Origin: Periplaneta americana
Taxonomy: Eukaryota > Arthropoda > Insecta > Blattodea > Blattidae
Direction of reading: 5' to 3'
Length of the DNA: 64,000 bases
Assembly (NCBI RefSeq): GCF_040183065.1
Contig: NC_091123.1
Location: forward strand, 9,728,001-9,792,000
The translations under genes and the position numbers were made by a program. The notes beneath the pieces were generated by a model. The model saw only the letters and a program-made list of their open reading frames with translations, was not told the origin of the DNA and searched no databases. Position 1 is the stretch's first letter. Every line of letters begins with the position of its first letter. Below are positions 24,313-35,128 of the stretch, one piece after another.

Positions 24313-24523
24313 TGAAGAGTCCACAACAAAAAGGGAGAATGTCGTAAATTTGTGAGAAATGAGATGAAGATTCAGTACTATAGATCAAAGGGAGTAGAAT
24401 ATAATACACTTTGTTGCACTCCAAGAAAGATGATAGTTCCAGATCTACATCATGTTGAAGAATTGGTATACCACACAAAATGCAATACATTCGACATTCT
24501 CCCTTTTTGCAATGGACTCTTCA
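24313..24523. mobile_element. MITE with ~32-bp inverted repeats
   Basis: The left end TGAAGAGTCCACAACAAAAA continues as GGGAGAATGTCG, and the right end is its near-perfect inverse complement (CGACATTCTCCC to GGACTCTTCA). The interior is partly palindromic and encodes nothing recognisable. It lies about 120 bp beyond the 5' end of the RTE copy. Confidence 0.8.
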
Positions 24524-24699
24524 TGTATATTTTAATAAATTAATACAGAAATTAGCTCAGTACAGTCATATAATTATCAACTGAATCACCTATATAAGTT
24601 TAAAATTTTTTTAATCACCCTATAGTTATGACAAAAGTAACGGTAATCTTAGTTGAGAGAGGTATGATGGCCTATACGATGATGATGATGATGATGATG

Positions 24700-25793
24700 G
24701 AGATATTAAATTTAAACATATTTTTGTAGACCTCATTCATCTTGAAATATCAAATTTAAAATTGTTTTAAAAAATCGTTTAATTATCACATATTAAGCAC
24801 ATACTGTATTTGGAAACTCTATGTTCATATTCAAATATTCAATCTAAACACATTTTTGAAACATAATTTTATTGTTAGATATTAAATCTAAACACATTTT
24901 TAAAACCTCTTATTTCTTCAATAGTATTAAATCTAAACACTTCTTTAAAACGTTGCAAACTCCATATTCGTCTCCAAAATATTAAATCTGGACACATTTT
25001 AAAACATTATTTTAGAGTATTGTTAGATATTAAATCTAAATATGGTTTGTGAATCCGCAAATTCATCTTCAAATATTAAATCTCAACACATTTTCAAAAA
25101 AATATTTTATTGTCGAGATATTAAATATAAACACAAATTTGCAAACCCCATATTCGTCTCCAAAGATTAAATCTGCACACATTTTATAACATTACTTTAG
25201 AATATTGTCAGTTAGTAAATCTAAACGTGGTTTTTGAATCCGAAAGTTCATCTTCAAATATTAATATTTTCAAAAATTCATTTTATTGTCAAGACATAAA
25301 CACAAATCTGGAAACACCCATATTCGTCTTCAAATATTAAATCTGGACACATTTTAAAACATAATTTTGGCTGTTGTCAGACATTAAATCTTTGTATGTT
25401 TTTTTTTTTTTTTTGAATGCGCATATTCACGAGTTCATGCTCATTTAGGATAACTTTAGTCTGAATCATGCTATATAAACGAAAATGTTGAAAAAAAATT
25501 GAATTTGATTTTGAATCTTCAAACATCAAATCTAAGCAAATTTTCAAAACATCATTTTATTGTCAGATATTAAAAATAAACACATTTTTTGAATCCGCAT
25601 ATCCATCTTAAATTATTAATTCTGAATACATTTTGAAGCATTATTTGGTTATCAGATACTAAAGGTAAAGACATATTTGAAAACCCGTATTCTTCTTCAA
25701 ATATTAAATCTAAGCATTTTCTAAAACATCACTTTATTGTCAGATCTTAAATCTACACAAATTGTTGAAAGTCCCTTCTCATCTTCAGTAATA
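24700..25793. repeat. Degenerate ~90-bp tandem array, left part
   Basis: The phrases ATATTAAATCTAAACACATTT, TTTATTGTCAGATATTAAA and CATATTCATCTTCAAATATT recur with many changes at about 80-100 bp. The array was split by the mariner-like element at 25794-26507 and resumes on the other side. Confidence 0.75.
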
Positions 25794-26507
25794 AAGGATG
25801 CGGCAAAACATCCTCCCTAATTTAAAATTTAAATAAAGAACAAATGGATCAAAATAAGGAAACTGTATTAATATGAATTGTATCTAAACAGTGGGAAATT
25901 TAGGTTTACATGCGTTGCCATAGCGATATCAAATGACATGCGCAAAACAACAAGAATTGAATAGGACATTGAATACACGGAATTGACATTCAATTAGTGC
26001 AAATTGTAATCTGTAACGAATTCCAACTATGCCGTGGAAGGGTGAAGAACGTGCTTACGCTGTGGTATCGTTTCTGGTAAGTGGCAATTCCGTTGTCGCT
26101 GCTCAGATGTTTCCTGGACGCTTAATTTCTTCACGTGGCTACGTCCCCTGGCCAGCACGATCACCAGACCTTGCACCCTGCGATTTTTTTCTATAGGGGC
26201 AGCTTAAGGCTGAGGTGTTCACACATCGGCCGAGGACTTTGCCAGATCTAAGAAATGCAATACAGGAAGAAACTGGTCTTATTCCTCAAGAAATGCTAGT
26301 TAGAGTGATTCAGAATTTCCGAAGTCGCATTCAACAATGCATTGATAGTGAATGACACCACTTGAGAGACACGTTTTTCAAAAAAAAAAAAAAAAATGAA
26401 AAATTCCCACTGTTAAGATACCATTCATATTAATAATGTTTCCTTATTTTTATCCATCTGTTTTTTATTTAAACTTTAAATTAGGGAGGATGTTTTGCCG
26501 CACCCTT
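25794..26507 (+). mobile_element. Internally deleted mariner-like element, ~714 bp
   Basis: The inverted repeats are long (about 105-110 bp) and about 90% alike. They start AAGGATGCGGCAAAACATCC on the left and AAGGGTGCGGCAAAACATCC on the reverse of the right end. The flanks begin and end in TA, as for Tc1/mariner insertions. The element interrupts the degenerate array and contains a fused transposase remnant (26029-26355). Confidence 0.85.
26029..26355 (+). pseudogene. Fused, truncated mariner-type transposase
   Basis: From ATG at 26029 a 109-codon frame begins with a helix-turn-helix-like segment (MPWKGEERAYAVVSFLVSGN) of the sort labelled DUF4817 in insect transposases. After residue 26 it jumps to the C-terminal catalytic region, with WPARSPDLAPCDFFL and then QLKAEVF. 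The middle of the transposase, including the first catalytic aspartates, is missing, so the deletion junction lies near 26105. A TAG at 26194-26196 replaces the usual Trp after DFFL. The frame is otherwise kept to the TGA at 26353. It is non-functional. Confidence 0.85.
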
Positions 26508-26765
26508 TATTAGCCTAAATCTAAACATATCTTTAAAACACAATTTCATTGTCATTTATTAAATCTAAACTGATTTCTGAAAATCCTGTATTAGGCCTAA
26601 TATTCAGATATTCAATCAAAGTAGCCTATATGATTGAAAACAATAAGTTATATTATGCTTCAGACATTACATCTAAACACACGGTTTGTGAAAATCTCGT
26701 ATTCCTCTTCAGAATGAATTCTACACATAGCTTTAAGAAAATATGTTTCTCCAGATGTTAAAATC
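26508..26765. repeat. Degenerate ~90-bp tandem array, right part
   Basis: AAATCTAAACATATC, TTTCATTGTCATTTATTAAATC and CTAAACACACGG continue the pattern seen left of the mariner-like insertion. Confidence 0.65.
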
Positions 26766-27622
26766 CCGGCACTTGATTGGGTAACCAAATTTCTCCTTTC
26801 CACCAAAATAATGACCGGAAATATTATTAACACTGTCTGGAGGGCGAAGTCCTCGTAGTGGAAGTGTGTATAAACACCAAGTACGTCACGCTGGAGTGCT
26901 CACGCACCTGTTGTGAGAAGAGGGGCGAGACAGGTGACGAAAGCAATCCTCGTCCTGATTGAGAGGGACTGCATAAGTTACTGTTACGTCCATAGCTACG
27001 GATTAAACAATGACAATGCACTTCAATTCGTCACGACTAAAACTCTCTTCCTCTTGCTAATGACCTATATCTTACAGGGTGAACAATAAGTATGAAATAT
27101 TGCTAATAACTTATTAAATTTTAATTTTACAAAATAGTAATGTATGTATCAAGGGCGAAATGAAGATGTTTATAGCGGAGGCTACGGGTTTGCTGCCGAG
27201 CCGTGAATGCAAGTGACCCGAGGTTTAAATATGAATTTCGCCAAAGGTTCGTACATTATTTTGTAGCACACTAGTCCGCAATTGAATAAATTAAAACTTT
27301 TTGATTAGAGTTTTAAGTTATAAATTCGCTTTGTGTTTGTACGTCTTGTTTAACGTGTTTTGTTTTGGTAGCTAGAAATTGTGTATACTAGAAAAAAAAA
27401 GAATACCTAGAATAAAAATTATTCGTTGAGTGGGGCATGCATGATGCAATTATTTCTTTGTTGCTAAGTTACCAGTCTCTGAATTTAATAAACAATGTTC
27501 TGTTATGTTGGAAATGATGTCGGGATCTGTTGAAACCGAAATTCCTTCTGGTGTTGCTATTAAAGCCAAACAAGTTGAAGATAAGTTGTTGCCATTTAAA
27601 TAAATATAGTAAGTATAAACAA

Positions 27623-27966
27623 CCATGTATTGTGGGTCTCTATCACCACGGCATGGCGCTTCCTCAGGTTACGGATAGAGGAAACGGGCTCCAGATATGC
27701 AGGGTAGCTGCGAATATATTGAATAAGCAATAGTGGACAGCCGATAAGGAGTGATCCTCCAGCTTGCGGGTTGGGCGAAGGGCTAACAACCCATCACCGT
27801 AAAAAACAGCTTGTTACGAATCAATAAGCCTCGGAATGGGATTGATTGTCTGGCACGACCGCAGATAATTTTGCACAGGATAGGGACCGATGGCGGGCTT
27901 ATGTGAGGGCGACAATGAACCTCCGGGTTCCTTAAAAGCCATTTGTAAGTAAGTAAGAAAGTAAGG
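27623..27966 (+). mobile_element. Internally deleted RTE copy, 344 bp
   Basis: The first ~240 bp match the 5' end of the 3,220-bp RTE: CCATGTATTGTGGGTCTC, then CAGCCGATAAGGAGTG, then GGGCTAACAACCCATCACCG. At about 27870 the match jumps to the last ~95 bp: GGATAGGGACCGATGGCGGG, AACCTCCGGGTTCC, then (GTAA)n. About 2.9 kb, nearly the whole protein region, is missing. Unlike ordinary dead copies, which are 5'-truncated, it keeps both ends. It lies within the transposase remnant of a mariner-like element. Confidence 0.9.
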
Positions 27967-28108
27967 CAATTTCTGATTGTTTTGGGGTTGAAAGTCGCAT
28001 TTCTTTCATTTCAGCCCTCCACCAACGCTGGACTTGAAAAACAGATTTCCGTACCTTGTACCTTGCAGCAATTTTCACCCTCTCTTCGACGGTAAGTATC
28101 GGAGGCAT
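27965..28108 (-). pseudogene. Mariner-type transposase N-terminus
   Basis: From ATG at 28108, 48 codons read MPPILTVEERVKIAARYKV and then SVFQVQRWWRAEM. This is a helix-turn-helix DNA-binding segment of the DUF4817 type found at the start of many insect mariner-like transposases. The frame is cut off by the RTE derivative. No catalytic DDE/D region follows on the other side. Confidence 0.75.
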
Positions 28109-28599
28109 TTTCTGTTATCTGCAACATAAATTGTAAAAGAATAAGCTTTTATTTTTAATTATGTTAAATCTATTTATCAATAATTGGTTATTCAAAATAG
28201 GACCTTATATATGTATATATATTACACTAATATAAAAATAATGAATGGTACGTAACTATTATTGTTAGTAATATTAAACCCTTACATATAAATAATAGTA
28301 ACAGTATAACTACAGATCTCATTTTAATAATTAAAAAAAATGATGGTATTTACCCATATAATATTATTACATTATATTTGCCGGCTTGAAAATAGGTATG
28401 GACTTATCGGACACCCTGTACATAACTTACAGATAACACATATCAGACACCACTCCATCTCATTCTACTAGCTTACATTAGTCACCGCTAGGGGAGCTGA
28501 ATGCTAGCAGTGTTGCCACTAATTTTCGAATGACCAATGTATACAGTTTAGTCATATTTATGCTTAATTTAATATTTAGTCGTATGTAATGTTCGTGCA

Positions 28600-28950
28600 A
28601 TGAAGTATGAATATTTTGTTTTCTGAACATCGCCAGCCCAGTCCATCGCAGTTGTGGCGACTTGTGCAGGTTGTGCACATGTGTTACTCCCGCAAATTTA
28701 TTCATTGGCGCGGCACCGCCGCGGGGCCGACTAATCGGCGGCACGTGCGACCTCCTGGATCCCATTGTTGCCGCCACTCACCCCTTCCTGCTCTCCGCGT
28801 TCGTGGGGTGGTTTTGCCCCCTCTTGCATTTCCTGCGGGAGAAACTGCAGCATTCGTGGAAACAATGCAGGCACTACGTCAGGCTTAATGCGCAGTAGAC
28901 TCTTCTTCTCCTTCTGTCATTTGCTTGTAAAACTCAAGCTTGAGACCTGA
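28600..28950 (+). other. GC-rich patch with unrecognised open frames
   Basis: GC content rises sharply compared with the flanks. Three overlapping forward frames are open, the longest at 28607-28888, and one at 28662-28898 has a hydrophobic middle (LLDPIVAATHPFLLSAFVGWF-like in composition). No family is recognised. It could be a host exon, a CpG island or transposon DNA. Confidence 0.25.
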
Positions 28951-29087
28951 GTTCGAATTTCGCGCACCCCAAGTAGCATTCGTGGTGAACAGAGGTCGTA
29001 TTGGAGACAGGTTTCGCGGAACACTCTTGTTCTTCTGATTATCACCTTGGTCTGGCTTTGATCCATTTTCCACGCATTTCAGTGACT

Positions 29088-29414
29088 ACCGTGCTACCTA
29101 CTCGGGCGGCCGGGTAGCTCAGTTGGTAAAGCAGTTGGCTACGGACTGGAAGGTCCGGGGTTCGATCCCAGGTGGTGACAGGATTTTTTCTCGTTGCCAA
29201 ACTTTCAGAACGGCCCCAAGGTTCACTCAGCCTTCTATAAAATTGAGTACCGGGTCTTTCCCGGGGGTAAAAGGCGGTCAGAGCGTGGTGCCGACCACAC
29301 CACCTCATTCTAGTGCCGAGGTCATGGAAAGCATGGGGCTCTACCTCCATGCCCCCCAAGTGCCTTCATGGCATGTTACGGGGATACCTTTACCTTTTAC
29401 CGTGCAACCTACTC
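29088..29414 (+). mobile_element. 295-bp tRNA-derived SINE with target duplication
   Basis: The element proper is 29104-29398. Its head (29107-29179) has a D-arm-like GGTAGCTCAGTTGGTAAAGC and a T-arm-like GGGGTTCGATCCC. The body includes CGGTCAGAGCGTGGTGCCG and ends GGGGATACCTTTACC. The flanking ACCGTGCTACCTACTC (29088-29103) and ACCGTGCAACCTACTC (29399-29414) form a 16-bp target duplication with one mismatch. Confidence 0.9.
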
Positions 29415-29512
29415 AGTCTGAGGATCGCATGTTCAAAACCTACAGAGAGAATGGAGTTAAAAAAATATATATAGACATATGCATAAATTTACTATCCGGC
29501 GTAATTTTACGT

Positions 29513-30540
29513 TGAGCTATATTTTCTCTTTATATTTCCCTCTTTCTCCGTGCCTTTCTCTTGATCTCATTGTATTCTCCTTGTGTTCCCCTTGGTATCG
29601 TATTCCCCTTGTTCTCCTTGTATTCTCCTTATTCTCCATGTATTTCCTTTATTCTCCATGTATTCCCCTTGTTAACCATGTGTTCTCCTTGTATTCCCCT
29701 TATTCTCCTTTTATTCTCCTTGTATTCTCCTTATTCTCCATGTATTCCCTTTATTCTCCATGTATTCCCCTTGTTAACCATGTGTTCTCCTTGTTCTCCT
29801 TGTATTCCCCTTATTCTCCTTGTATTCCCTTTATTCTCCATGTATTCCCCTTGTTAACCATGTGTTCTCCTTGTATTCCTCTTATTCTCCTTTTATTCCC
29901 CTTATTTCCCTTATTCTCCTTGTATTTCCTTCATTCTCCATGTATTCCCCTTGTTAGCCATGTGTTCTCCTTGTATTCCCCTTGTTCTCCATGTGTTCCC
30001 CTTTAATTCCCCTTGCTTTACTTGTTTCTTCTTGTTCTCCATGTATTCCTCTTATTCTCCTTTTATTCCCCTTATTTCCCTTATTCTCCTTGTATTTCCT
30101 TCATTCTCCATGTATTCCCCTTGTTAACCATGTGTTCTCCTTGTATTCCCCTTGTTCTCCATGTGTTCCCCTTTAATTCCCCTTGCTTTACTTGTTTCTT
30201 CTTGTTCTCCATGTATTCCTCTTGTTCTCCTTATATTGCCTTTGTTTCCCTGTTTCATTTTCTGCTTGTTTTCCCCTTATTCTTCTTTTATTCTCCGTCT
30301 CCTCTTGTCTTTTCCTTTTCTCCTTGTATTACCCTTGTTATCCACATGTTCTCCTTGTCCTACTTGCATTCGCATTACTCTCCCTATATTTTCCTTCTTC
30401 TTCATGTGTTCCCCTTCTTTCCTTTGTATTACCTTTGTTCTCCGTGTCGTCCCATTGTTCTCCTTGACTTTTCCTTGTCCTCCTTTTATTTCCCTTTTTT
30501 CTCCTTGTCTCCCGCTTGTTCGCTTTGTAGTGGTGATAGG
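29513..30540. repeat. C/T-rich array of ~11-12-bp units with 170-bp duplication
   Basis: The base phrase is TATTCTCCTTG or TATTCCCCTTG, repeated with ATG, TTAACC and other changes. The marker TGTATTCCTCTT recurs at 29872 and 30042, showing a 170-bp higher-order unit that is partly repeated again at 30212. The + strand is nearly all pyrimidine plus G in TTG, so forward frames read endlessly as S, P, L, F and C. These frames are not genes. A similar array lies in cadherin intron 5. Confidence 0.9.
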
Positions 30541-32035
30541 AGGTTGTATTTTTACGTCAAAATCAGTTCCCAAGGCACTTCCCAGTACCTAGTAAGGAAA
30601 CCGACGTAGTTCTGCATCAAAAGTGTTAAAATTCATAGCGTGGCTTCCTCTGGGAGGGAAGTAATACTGGACGACACTTGTCGCAGAGGGCTCCAGACAA
30701 AATCTGTTGATCATTTCTCGCCCATGTAAAGGAGCTCACATCAGTAGCTAAAGTGACTGTAGGCTTGATTCACCTCCACTCTAAATCTACACCGCCCATA
30801 TTTACTAGTTAATTTATCCGAAATGGTGCACACGAAATATATTAATGTTTAGTAGAAAAACATAAAAGAAGTAATTAATGAAGGCCATGCAATATATTTC
30901 TCTTCATATGAAGTGACATTTCGAAATTACTCCCAGCTCACAACAAATTTTTCACTATAGTTCACTCAAAGTATATTGTTACGTGTCTATATTATTACTG
31001 TAACATTACAGAACTCGCGATTACAAATCGAACGAGTGGTCGCACAGGTCTGTAGCTGCTCTCGATGCCGAGATATTACTGAGAGATTCCGCGCGATACG
31101 GCTAATTATAAATACATCTTCAGCGCCCTCATACCCGTAGCGGCGTCATGAGTCGTGGCCACACAAGTTACATTGATTCATGGCCTAACTACTGATAACT
31201 TTAGTATTCGGCTGTAGCTCATAATGATGTTATAGTAAGCATTTGAAATTTTATCAATATTTGTTTCACTATGGACCCAGGAAAAGGTGGTCATACTCTG
31301 TGCGGGGGAAAAAAAAACGTATTCTACTCCAAAAAAAAAAAACAGATGACATGCGAATAAACAGTTTTTGGTTAATGTTACATCTGTTGTACTTTTTGTA
31401 TAGCCCTACTTTTTGTATTCACAAAGTGTTGCTGTTACATTTTCGTGCTTGTTTGTACCTGCATTCTATCGATAGATAGAAATGACATGGAACTCCCATT
31501 TTTCATCTCGTTGTGCATTTTTCAGATGGGTTAATTTAAATATGAACTGACTTGTATTTTTAAGCCAGATGGCCGAAATGCCATAAATTACTCTAAATAG
31601 ACCACCATTCAGACGCGTGTAGTGGGTAGACGTCCTTACAAGAACAAACAACAATAGCCAAATCGGATGGAAGGGCGTCGTCCAAACAAGCAGGCGGGTA
31701 TTCCCGGTAATTGATATTTTGTAGAGCGGCAGTTGCAAAAGGGGTTGCATTGTGCAACAAGGGGTTGTGTATTTAGAGCATGTAACTTAAAATTCATCCC
31801 CTTTCACCCCCTATTTTATTACTGAAAAGTAACCCTCTCGGTTCATTGGCCTTCACTCGGATCTACAGCTCATATTTTAACTTTTCAATTGCTAATGCGG
31901 AGAGACGGGTTCAGTTTACCGGCGTCCTTGCTTCGAGAACCTGAGGCAGCATCACAAAATATTTTTGATGATTTAGGAATCACATTTCAAAGGCTGACTC
32001 GTTGTCTGGATGCTTCGTTTACTTTCACTATCAGC
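30541..32035. other. Intergenic, nothing recognised
   Basis: Only short open frames occur, with no transposon ends or RNA genes recognised. Confidence 0.4.
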
Positions 32036-32310
32036 GTATTAATTAATTAATTAATTAATTAATTTATTTATTTTATTGCCAGTAAATTTGAAATGAATAT
32101 AATATAATATAATATAATATAATATAATATAATATAATATAATATAATATAATATAACATAACATAACATAACATAACATAACATAACATAACATAACAT
32201 AACATAACATAATATAATATAATATAATATAATATAATATAATATAATATAATATAATATAATATAGCCCACTCCTGAATGAATAAAACTCGTGCTCAGG
32301 AGGACATACA
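32036..32310 (-). mobile_element. Retroelement fragment expanded by (AATAT)/(AACAT) pentamers
   Basis: The outer parts (TTTATTTTATTGCCAGTAAA, then TTTGAAATGAATA; and GCCCACTCCTGAATGAATAA, then CTCGTGCTCAGGAGG) match the repeat at 49600-49735. Between them lie about 60 bp of AATAT units, about 55 bp of AACAT units and about 55 bp of AATAT units, which are absent from the sister copy. Read on the minus strand it ends in AATA/AATT tails. Confidence 0.75.
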
Positions 32311-32468
32311 TATCCATCGCGTTGTTTCATACCTGGAAAAACCTACAGCCCTGTTATGTCCTAATAGACGTAATAAAATTGTATCTAAACTTGAATTTTC
32401 AAAGAAGTATGTCGTCGTATAATTTCACAGAAGAACAAGTTTTTGAGAGTGAAATGGCGTCTTAAAAT

Positions 32469-33022
32469 GAGAAACAGTGTGTGTGTGTGTGTCTAGTTCC
32501 CACCCACTTCACTTACGTCATTCGGGTTCCGCATACTGCGGATAAATGGTAGGACTGTGATCCATTTTCAAGTTGCACACCACTTCGGCGGGCTACGTTA
32601 TGCATGATGTGTATCTGTGAAGAGTTATGTCGTGTACTAGGGTGAGTGTATGTGTAAGTGTTCGTATAAGTGTAGTGTAGGGAATGGGTGAGGATGATAA
32701 TGAAGATGAGGAAGGGAGAAGTGGAAACCCGGTGCCGGCATGTAGTCTGCTCCTGTCGAATAGCACCAAGGACGGTCGAATCACTATCAACAGTGACATA
32801 TACCTTCTCTTCATATGCACTGCGGAGAGATTTGGGATTTAACTCAGGCATATTGGTGCACAATTTAGTGATTAGAAATTGTGCACCGCCATCTCTTCTA
32901 GTCCCGAGGTAGACATTTTACATGAAAATTTCTGACCCCGCCGGCAATCGAACCTGGGCCAGCTACTCTGGAGGCAGACGCGCTACCTCAGAGCTAACTC
33001 GGCGGACTTCGAGAAACAGTGT
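32469..33022 (-). mobile_element. 530-bp tRNA-derived SINE with 12-bp target duplication
   Basis: The element proper is 32481-33010. On the minus strand it begins with a tRNA-like head (CCGCCGAGTTAGCTCTGAGG, GGTTCGATTGCCGGCGGGG) and ends in (CA)n. The flanks GAGAAACAGTGT (32469-32480 and 33011-33022) are identical. It is unusually long for a SINE and the body is unlike the other families here. Confidence 0.88.
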
Positions 33023-33877
33023 AATACCATAGTCTAATACATACAGCCACGCAACTCATACGCATAAAATATGCCTACATTTGACAGCCCTCTAGCGGCA
33101 GGCAAGTTAAAAGTGTGCACACGACATATGATAACACATCAGAAAACGGGTTTTGCGTAATTTATTTTATATTTTTATGCTATACAGTAAGTGTATATGG
33201 TTCTTATTAATTTTACTTTAGAATCCTAGAAGAATTTCACACGCAGTTAATCTGCAAGTTTCAGAAGCTGGGAATAGACCTAATTCTTTCTGCTCCTTAA
33301 AACTGAATCATGGCCCTGATCACGTATCATGGTTTGAAATAATATAATTGTTCGTACGTGGATGGTTAATTCAATTCATTCCTAAATATATTTATGAATC
33401 ATTAGAACTCTATATTTCCTTTGAGAAGAGTCAAAATTAGTAGCTTCAAAATTGTAGGGCATATCTCGTAGGGTACATCGCGTGGTGAACTACTCTCCCT
33501 ATTTCCTGAGAAATTAACTATTTTCCATACCGCAAATTGGGGTAAACTCGGCCGCTCGGAAGATTTAAACCTTAATATGACAGACATTGATTTATGAAGT
33601 TGATTATTTTTCATTTCTTAAGAACCGGTATTTCCTTTTTTATTTTGAGTCACAAATAGTGCTGATATTATGATTTAAATTTTTATGGCAAGTTTACCGC
33701 ATTTTACATTACATTTCCAGTTTTCACACACAAGCTTAATTTTAACTTATCCTACCTATATAATATGTAATTTACTTGCACTTACTGTTAATATGACGTA
33801 GGTGAGAACAAATAAATGAACACACAATTTTGTTGAAAAAATTGTAACTTCAATTAATGTAGGCCTAATTTTATTTT

Positions 33878-34096
33878 CAGAGCAGAAGTGGTGTAAGTCA
33901 AAAATGGGTAATGAAGGTTAAAGTAAATATTCTCTAAAATACAGCTCAAAGTAGCAGTTAATATCGAATTTATTTAAATTATTAGTAGTCAGTGAATAGC
34001 ACGAAGGATATATTAATTGCTACTTTGCGCTGTATTTTACGGAATTTTTACTTTAAACATCATTACTTAATTTTGACTTACACCACTTCTGCTCTG
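33878..34096. mobile_element. 219-bp MITE with ~80-bp inverted repeats
   Basis: The ends read CAGAGCAGAAGTGGTGTAAG and its exact inverse complement. Similarity continues inward through AAAGTAAA and ATACAGC...AAAGTAGCA, so each arm is about 80 bp with some mismatches. No coding capacity is present. Confidence 0.85.
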
Positions 34097-34938
34097 AATG
34101 GCTCAAACAATCACTGGGAATGTAAAATCAACACCAATAACAGTCATGCAAATTATTACAGAAAAGATTGTTTTTTATATTAAATTAAAAAAGGCTCTTG
34201 AGAACGTAATACGTCTGCCACATGAATCTGCACCAACACATTAGAAATTTAATCGACACAGTCTGGATTTATTCAAGAAGTGAATATTTTGCAAAATGAT
34301 TACAATACTCAATGAATTCGTGAAAAATTAACACCATGATCCCTACTTGAATGCAATATAACATTCAACTTTTGAAAAATATAAAGAAAAAAACACGAAC
34401 ACAAAAATTATGGAATTACTTGCATTAAAAACTGTAGATACATTATTCAAAATCGGAATGGTTACACATTTACACATATGATCTCTGCAAAAAAAAAAAA
34501 AATATATATATATATATATACATATATTGTAACAGGTATTTACTTTGTTTTTATTTAAACTCTCCTTCCTGACACACAAATAGGTAACTGATAACTGATA
34601 AATGTTTTATAGAACAAAATACGTAGGCTACCTACAACGTGGATTATTATTGGTTATGACTGAGTTATGATTTTCTCTTGGTCTTTAGGGAATCTGAAGA
34701 ACGACAGATTCGGAGATTTAAACTTGTTGTTGCTGCAATTTTCGTCATTGCACACATTGTCTTTATTCCGACGCATGATTAAAACGTTATTATAACATCT
34801 CGCATCCCTTTAAAGCACGTGCTGGCTGAACGAGACTGTATCAACCCTATGACCAGTGCCTTGCCTGCCGCTTGAGCGCTAGTGTCGCGAATGTTGGCAG
34901 AAAAAGTGTTGAAGTTGCGTGACTGTATGTGGTAATAT

Positions 34939-35128
34939 CACAGTCTAGTATATACAGTCATGAAGTTTGAGTTGATGAGGGTACTAGGAACAATAGGCTG
35001 TGCAGGTACTATTTCTCATTGTCTGTGATGAGGCGATAGTAGCGATCCTAGTGGTTAGCAACTATCTATGGATCCATATTTCCTACGTATTGAGCTTCGT
35101 GACTGTATATACTAGAGTCTAGACTGTG
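34939..35128. mobile_element. MITE, ACAGTCTAG-ended family, copy 1
   Basis: The ends CACAGTCTAGTATATACAGTC and inverse flank a 190-bp element. The interior (GTACTAGGAACAATAGGC, GCGATAGTAGCGATCCTAG) matches the reverse complement of the copy at 51888-52067. It has no coding capacity. Confidence 0.85.

Larger units (their letters stand above)
27074..28421 (-). mobile_element. Mariner-like element, interrupted by an RTE derivative
   Basis: The left end ACAGGGTGAACAATAAGTA and the reverse of the right end ACAGGGTGTCCGATAAGTC look like degenerate mariner-type inverted repeats. Between them lies the N-terminus of a transposase on the minus strand (27965-28108) and an inserted 344-bp RTE derivative (27623-27966). 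The catalytic part was not found, so the element is deleted and dead. Confidence 0.6.

Noticed and set aside
29479..30609. Overlapping open frames of up to 198 codons
   Set aside because: They are produced by a C/T-rich tandem repeat with near-identical product in all forward frames.
32051..32330. Minus-strand frames of YIIL/YVML repeats
   Set aside because: They are translations of AATAT and AACAT pentamers.
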